This document shows, piece by piece, positions 38,085 through 42,456 of a stretch of DNA of 42,456 nt. The notes under the pieces were generated by a model. It did not search any database and was not told the origin of the DNA. It was given only the letters and a program-made list of their open reading frames with translations. Every line of letters begins with the position of its first letter. The first letter of the stretch is position 1. A program made the translations under genes and the position numbers. The stretch comes from Terrimicrobiaceae bacterium. GTDB taxonomy: Bacteria; Verrucomicrobiota; Verrucomicrobiia; Chthoniobacterales; Terrimicrobiaceae. The stretch is taken from positions 1-42,456 of the forward strand of contig JAJTZA010000144.1 in assembly GCA_021463905.1 (NCBI GenBank), given 5' to 3'.

Positions 38085-38825
38085 ATGCCTGCCGCATTAT
38101 CCGAAAATATGACCGAACTGTTGGAAGCCGGTGTCCATTACGGACACCAGACCAAACGATGGAACCCCAAGATGAGGGATTACATCCTCGAGGAAAAAAA
38201 CTCGATTTACATCATTGACCTCTCGATCACCGTCGAGCAGCTCGCAACCGCCTCGGAGTTCCTCGCCAACGTGGTCAAGGGCGGCGGGAAAATTTTGTTT
38301 GTCGGCACCAAGAAGCAGGCCCAGGAGGCGATCCGGGAAGCCGCCACCGCGACCGGGCAACTCTTTGTCAATCAGCGCTGGCTGGGCGGCACACTCACCA
38401 ACCTGCAGACCATCCGCAAGAGCGTGGGCCGGCTGCGCGACCTCGAAGCGCGCGCCAAAACCACCGAGTTCGCACGGCTGAACAAGCAGGAAGCCTCGGC
38501 ACTGCGCCGCGAGGCCGAAAAACTCCGCCGCAACCTCGAAGGCGTCCTCGAAATGGAGCGTCTCCCCGATGCCGTGGTGATCATTGACACCAATCGCGAG
38601 CAGATCGCCGTGGCGGAGGCCGACAGGCTGAAAATTCCGGTGGTGGCCATTGTGGACACCAACTGCGACCCGGACCGCGTGACTTATCCCATTGCCGGAA
38701 ACGATGATGCCATCCGCTCAATCCGCGTGATCCTTCAAAAACTGGTGGCTGGAGTGGCCACCCTCAAGGGCGCTTCGGGAGGCCGCGAGCCGGCCCCGTC
38801 CGAACTCGATGCCGTCGCGGAATAA
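38085..38825 (+). CDS. rpsB: 30S ribosomal protein S2
   Basis: About 246 residues. MTELLEAGVHYGHQTKRWNP near the start, YIIDLSITVEQ, ILFVGTKKQAQEAI, FVNQRWLGGTLTNLQTIRKS and AIVDTNCDPDRVTYPIAGND are S2 signatures. S2 is a late-assembling small-subunit protein needed to bring in S1. Starts at 38085 (MPAAL) or 38109 (MTELLE) are both possible; the first is used. It is followed by tsf, the normal rpsB-tsf pair, but the pair sits directly after rpoC here. Confidence 0.97.
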   Translation: MPAALSENMTELLEAGVHYGHQTKRWNPKMRDYILEEKNSIYIIDLSITVEQLATASEFLANVVKGGGKILFVGTKKQAQEAIREAATATGQLFVNQRWLGGTLTNLQTIRKSVGRLRDLEARAKTTEFARLNKQEASALRREAEKLRRNLEGVLEMERLPDAVVIIDTNREQIAVAEADRLKIPVVAIVDTNCDPDRVTYPIAGNDDAIRSIRVILQKLVAGVATLKGASGGREPAPSELDAVAE

Positions 38826-38875
38826 TCCGCACCCCAACCGCGCTTCACCAAGCCCGACAAAACCGTTATTTTCCT

Positions 38876-39472
38876 ATGCCTGATGTGACACCCGCTCTTG
38901 TGAGAGAACTCCGCGAAAAAACCAACGCGGGAATGATGGACTGTAAACGCGCTCTTGATGAGTCAGGAGGCGATCTCGCCAAAGCCGAGGAATCCCTTCG
39001 TAAGAAGGGGATCGCATCGGCCGGGAAGAAGGCTTCACGCGCCGCCAAGGAAGGCGCTGTGGCGTCCTACATCCACCTTCAGGGCAAGGTGGGTGTTCTG
39101 GTCGAGGTCAATTGCGAGACCGACTTCGTGGCCAAAAACGAGATTTTCCGGGATTTTGTCAAAGACATCACCCTGCACATTGCGGCAGCCAATCCGCTGT
39201 ACGTCACACGTGAGCAGGTGCCCGAGAGCCTGCTGGCCACCGAACGCGACATCTTCGCCGCGCAGGTCACCGGAAAACCCGACAACATTGTCGAAAAAAT
39301 CGTCAACGGAAAAATAGAAAAATTTTACGGTTCCATCTGCCTCCTCGAGCAGGCCTTCATCAAAAATCCCGACATCACCATCAAGGATTTGGTCAGCTCC
39401 AAAATCGCCGAACTGGGCGAGAACATTGTGATTCGCCGCTTCACCCGCTACCTGGTGGGCGAGGACGCTTGA
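38876..39472 (+). CDS. tsf: Translation elongation factor Ts, short form
   Basis: 198 residues, against about 280 in E. coli. EF-Ts recycles EF-Tu by displacing GDP. The N-terminal UBA-like domain (VRELREKTNAGMMDCKRALD) and the core VLVEVNCETDFVAKNEIFRD are intact; the second half of the core dimerisation region is shortened, as in other short EF-Ts such as those of Thermus and cyanobacteria. It ends TRYLVGEDA. It is 50 bases after rpsB. Confidence 0.96.
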   Translation: MPDVTPALVRELREKTNAGMMDCKRALDESGGDLAKAEESLRKKGIASAGKKASRAAKEGAVASYIHLQGKVGVLVEVNCETDFVAKNEIFRDFVKDITLHIAAANPLYVTREQVPESLLATERDIFAAQVTGKPDNIVEKIVNGKIEKFYGSICLLEQAFIKNPDITIKDLVSSKIAELGENIVIRRFTRYLVGEDA

Positions 39473-39512
39473 GAAATCCATCGCAGGCCGATAAAAATTT
39501 TTTTGCGAACGG

Positions 39513-39542
39513 TTGACAATTTCCTGCTGTGGCGTTTATGAA
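39513..39542 (+). promoter_or_regulatory. Putative promoter of the alternative complex III operon
   Basis: TTGACA at 39513-39518 and TATGAA at 39537-39542 with an 18-base spacer, downstream of an A/T-rich stretch after tsf. The 193-base gap between tsf and actA has no other gene. It would give a leader of roughly 115 bases. Inferred by eye. Confidence 0.45.
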
Positions 39543-39665
39543 GTGTCACTTCTGATTGATCCCATTGAAACACGTTCCGATTTTTCACTCGCTTTGACCA
39601 ATTCCCTGATGCCCATTCTCACCTTTGCTGGAGGAGACTTCCGGATTCGTTCCTGAGCACACCTC

Positions 39666-40331
39666 ATGGCAAATTTTTTTCCAAAGTGGATCAACAGCCT
39701 TCCGTGGAAGGTGGTGCTGATGGTTTGTGTTCTTTCGCTATTGGTGACGGGGGGTCTGGCGTATTATTTCACGCCCAAGTACACGCGGGTGGGTTATCAG
39801 CCGACGCAGCCGGTTCCGTATTCGCATGTGATTCACGTGCAGGAGTTGGGGATGGACTGCCGGTATTGCCACAGTTTCGTCGAGGTGGCCTCGCATTCGA
39901 ACATTCCGGGGACGCAGACGTGCATGGCCTGTCACACGCAGGTCAAGCCGGACAGTCCCAAGCTGGAGGCCGTGCGTGCCGCCTGGAACAAGGGTGCGGG
40001 AGACGGCCCGCCGGTCAATTGGGTGAAGGTTCACAAGGTTCCCGACTACACCTATTTCAACCATGCGGCGCATGTGAACCGAGGGGTGAGCTGTTTTTCG
40101 TGTCATGGAGCGATCAATGACATGCAGGTGGTGTACCAGCACGAGCCGCAGAGCATGGCGTGGTGCCTCGATTGTCACCGTGCGCCGGAGAATCACCTGC
40201 GTCCGCCCTCCGAGGTGTACAACATGGATTGGAAGGCGTCGTCGCCGGCTGAACAGCGGCGGATTGGAGAAAAATTCAAGCACGAGTGGGATGTGAACCC
40301 GCCCGTGACCTGCGGAGGCTGTCATAGATGA
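39666..40331 (+). CDS. actA: Alternative complex III pentahaem cytochrome c subunit ActA
   Basis: 221 residues. An N-terminal membrane anchor (WKVVLMVCVLSLLVTGGLAY) is followed by a periplasmic domain with five CxxCH haem-binding motifs: CRYCH, CMACH, CFSCH, CLDCH and the final CGGCH. That number and the overall layout match ActA of alternative complex III, the quinol oxidising complex that replaces cytochrome bc1 in many bacteria. Its stop overlaps the ActB ATG (ATGA), so the two are coupled. A promoter candidate lies in front at 39513. Confidence 0.93.
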   Translation: MANFFPKWINSLPWKVVLMVCVLSLLVTGGLAYYFTPKYTRVGYQPTQPVPYSHVIHVQELGMDCRYCHSFVEVASHSNIPGTQTCMACHTQVKPDSPKLEAVRAAWNKGAGDGPPVNWVKVHKVPDYTYFNHAAHVNRGVSCFSCHGAINDMQVVYQHEPQSMAWCLDCHRAPENHLRPPSEVYNMDWKASSPAEQRRIGEKFKHEWDVNPPVTCGGCHR

Positions 40332-42456
40332 AACGTGTATTTAATCATCCCCCCATGCCGGAAACTCCCACGCAGTGGCGCAGCCTCGCCGAGCTGGAAA
40401 AATCCCCGGGTTTCGAGGAAACGCTTTTGCGGGAGTTCCCGCGTGAGGCCGAGGCTTATCAGGAGAGCGGGCTGAGCAAGCGGGAGTTTGTGAAGTTGAT
40501 GGGGGCTTCGCTGGCACTGGCCGGCGTGGGTGGTCTGGCGGGCTGCCGCCGCCCCGAGGCCTACATGGTGCCGTTCACAAAGGGCGTCGAGTGGAGCATC
40601 CCCGGCAAGTTTCTGTATTACGCAACCGCCATGCCCATTCGCGGGGGCGTGATGCCGCTGGTGGTCAGTACGGTGGATGGCCGTCCAACCAAGATCGAGG
40701 GCAACCCGCTCCACCCCGCCAGCAATGGCGCGACCGATGGATTCGCACAGGCCTCGATTTTGGATCTGTATGATCCGCACCGTGCCAAAGAAATCACGCG
40801 CGCCGGACAGACGGCCACCTTCAATGATCTGTCCGCGTTTCTGTCCGGATTGCTGGCCAAAAAGTCCGGGAAGGTGGCCATTCTCGTCGAGCGTAAGAAC
40901 TCGCCGACGCGCGACCGTCTGCGTGCGGCTGTTGAGAAGCAGTTGCCGGGTGTGTTGTGGGTGGAATACGAGCCGCTGGGAAATGCGGAGGAGGCAAAGG
41001 CCACGGTGGCGGCGGTGGGGGAGGGGCTCCGGCTGATTCCCAAATTCGAGCGTGCTGATGTGATCCTCGCCCTGGATAGCGATTTTCTCTCCGCGTCCGA
41101 TAACGGTGTCGCTTACTCGTCCGGGTTTTATCCGCGTCGCAACCCCGACCAAAAAGGTGCGCCGATGAACCGGCTCTACGTGGTCGAGAACCACTACACC
41201 ACAACGGGCGGAATGGCGGATCACCGCCTGCGGTGCAAAGCCTCGGAGGTTGGTGAATTCACGCGGCGATTGGCCCTCCACCTCTCGGGCGCACTCCCGG
41301 ATTCGCCCCTGGCCGCCCTGGCCGGTGCAGCCCCACAATCTCCGGCGAATCTGGATGACCGTTGGATCGCCGCATGTGGAGACGATCTGGTGGCCAATGC
41401 GGGCCGCTCGATTGTCACGATGGGCCAGCAGCAGCCCGCCTGGGCGCAGGCCCTGGCCCATGCCATCAATGAGGCTCTCGGCAACCATGATGCGACCATT
41501 TTTGCGGCGGAGACCGGCGAGCGGCCGGCGGCCTCGATCCAGGATCTTGCAAAAGCAATCGGCGATGGTCGCGTCGAGACGCTGCTGATCCTCGGCGGCA
41601 ATCCTGTTTACAACGCGCCTGCAGACCTGAACTTTTCCGCTCTCCTGTCAAAGGTTCCGGAATCCCTTCACCTGAGCCTGTTCAAGGACGAAACGTCGGT
41701 CCTGTGTCAGTGGCATGTCCCCGCCGCCCATTACCTCGAAAGCTGGAGCGACGCGCGGAGCTTTGATGGCACCTACTCATCCATCCAGCCGATGATCCTT
41801 CCTTTGTGGAATGGCGTCTCCGAGCTGGAAATTCTCGCGCTCCTCGCCGGACAGCCCCGTCCGGAAGGCCCGGAGCTGATCCGACAGACCTTTGCGGGTC
41901 TGACAGGAACCCAGGTTCCGCCACGCGAGGCCGGGAAGCCACTCCCGGATTTTTCCGACGCCTCAGCGACGGCCCGATGGAAAGACTTTCTCCGCGTCGG
42001 CTTTCTCGCCGACACCGCCTTCAAGACGGCCAAGCCGTCGCTCAATACCCGGGGCATTGCCAGCCTCTGCGACGCCGCAAGGCAGACCACCGCAGACAAC
42101 GGCCTCGAGCTGGTGTTTTTGCAAAGCAGCAGCGTGGATGATGGGCGCTACGCCCACAATGCCTGGTTGCAGGAAACCCCCGACTTTGAAACCAAGGTCA
42201 CCTGGGACAACGTCGCGCTGGTCAGCCCGGCCACCGCCAAAAAGCTGGGCATCCGTTTCAACAATTACAGCGCGCTTTACGATGTGCCGCTGGTTCTCAA
42301 CAAGCTGACCAGCGACGAAAATCTGCATACCGATACCGATTTTGACATTATTGCCGACATCATTGAGATCAGCGTGGGTGGGCAGAGCATTCGTGCGGCG
42401 GCTGTCGTGGCCCCCGGCCATGCGGAAGATTCACTTTCCCTCGCGCTCGGCTACGG
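40328..42456 (+). CDS. actB: Alternative complex III subunit ActB (molybdopterin oxidoreductase-like), 3' end outside window
   Basis: 709 codons are visible and the frame stays open to the window end. The N-terminus has an export signal of Tat type in which the usual twin arginine is Lys-Arg (GLSKREFVKLMGASLALA), followed by GLAGCRRPEAY; the Cys may be a lipobox. The following molybdopterin-oxidoreductase-like domain begins AYMVPFTKGVEWSIPGKFLY and continues with NPLHPASNGATDG and LILGGNPVYNAPADL. In ActB this domain is thought to lack the cofactor and is joined to a 4Fe-4S ferredoxin-like domain, which should lie beyond the right edge. Overlaps actA by 4 bases. Confidence 0.92.
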   Translation, partial: MKRVFNHPPMPETPTQWRSLAELEKSPGFEETLLREFPREAEAYQESGLSKREFVKLMGASLALAGVGGLAGCRRPEAYMVPFTKGVEWSIPGKFLYYATAMPIRGGVMPLVVSTVDGRPTKIEGNPLHPASNGATDGFAQASILDLYDPHRAKEITRAGQTATFNDLSAFLSGLLAKKSGKVAILVERKNSPTRDRLRAAVEKQLPGVLWVEYEPLGNAEEAKATVAAVGEGLRLIPKFERADVILALDSDFLSASDNGVAYSSGFYPRRNPDQKGAPMNRLYVVENHYTTTGGMADHRLRCKASEVGEFTRRLALHLSGALPDSPLAALAGAAPQSPANLDDRWIAACGDDLVANAGRSIVTMGQQQPAWAQALAHAINEALGNHDATIFAAETGERPAASIQDLAKAIGDGRVETLLILGGNPVYNAPADLNFSALLSKVPESLHLSLFKDETSVLCQWHVPAAHYLESWSDARSFDGTYSSIQPMILPLWNGVSELEILALLAGQPRPEGPELIRQTFAGLTGTQVPPREAGKPLPDFSDASATARWKDFLRVGFLADTAFKTAKPSLNTRGIASLCDAARQTTADNGLELVFLQSSSVDDGRYAHNAWLQETPDFETKVTWDNVALVSPATAKKLGIRFNNYSALYDVPLVLNKLTSDENLHTDTDFDIIADIIEISVGGQSIRAAAVVAPGHAEDSLSLALGY

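Overview
The window looks like chromosomal DNA of a GC-rich member of the Verrucomicrobiota, perhaps close to Opitutae; this is an inference from content, not a database match. The pointers are an alternative complex III operon, a PEP-CTERM tailed secreted peptidase-like protein, a fused GntR/LacI-type regulator next to pseudopilin-type secreted proteins, a short EF-Ts, a GxxExxY relic, and many start codons preceded by A/C-rich sequence without a Shine-Dalgarno core.

Layout. 1-3603 (minus): four co-directional genes, namely a pseudopilin-type protein, two homologous secreted proteins (one cut by the window edge) and a GntR/LacI-fold regulator. 3747-7816 (plus): housekeeping run rplS, rnhB, yraN, trpS, a DUF4126-like membrane protein and an MBL-fold hydrolase. 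7897-8781 (minus): PgpA with an unexplained N-terminal extension. 8968-9151: an internally deleted relic of a dicarboxylate/cation symporter. 9238-17688 (plus): a DeoR-controlled catabolic locus (class III aminotransferase, Gfo/Idh/MocA dehydrogenase, two tandem NagB-fold proteins lacking the canonical catalytic Asp, a cytosolic ceramidase-like hydrolase, then an FGGY kinase). The ceramidase-like and kinase genes are separated by a GxxExxY gene relic with unusual ~10-nt periodic repeats.

17777-21369 (minus): tig, clpP and a secreted S8-like PEP-CTERM protein where clpX is often found. 21490-24399 (plus): acetyl-CoA synthetase and a NagA-like deacetylase reduced to the barrel. 24404-25872 (minus): purE and the tRNA t6A gene sua5/tsaC. 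26019-29601 (minus): a tight thiolase, 3-hydroxyacyl-CoA dehydrogenase, CoA-transferase operon bracketed by copies of a short dispersed repeat, one forming a perfect 21-bp inverted repeat. 30005-39472 (plus): rpoB, rpoC, rpsB, tsf. 39666-end (plus): first two genes of alternative complex III (pentahaem cytochrome ActA, molybdopterin/Fe-S-type ActB, truncated by the window).

The best candidate for an undescribed system is the DeoR locus. It combines sugar kinase, dehydrogenase, transaminase, sugar-phosphate isomerase-like and ceramidase-like functions in one transcription direction, and its two NagB-like enzymes share an active-site change that makes plain glucosamine-6-phosphate deamination unlikely. 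Its substrate cannot be read from the sequence. No tRNA, rRNA, CRISPR array or intact insertion sequence was seen.
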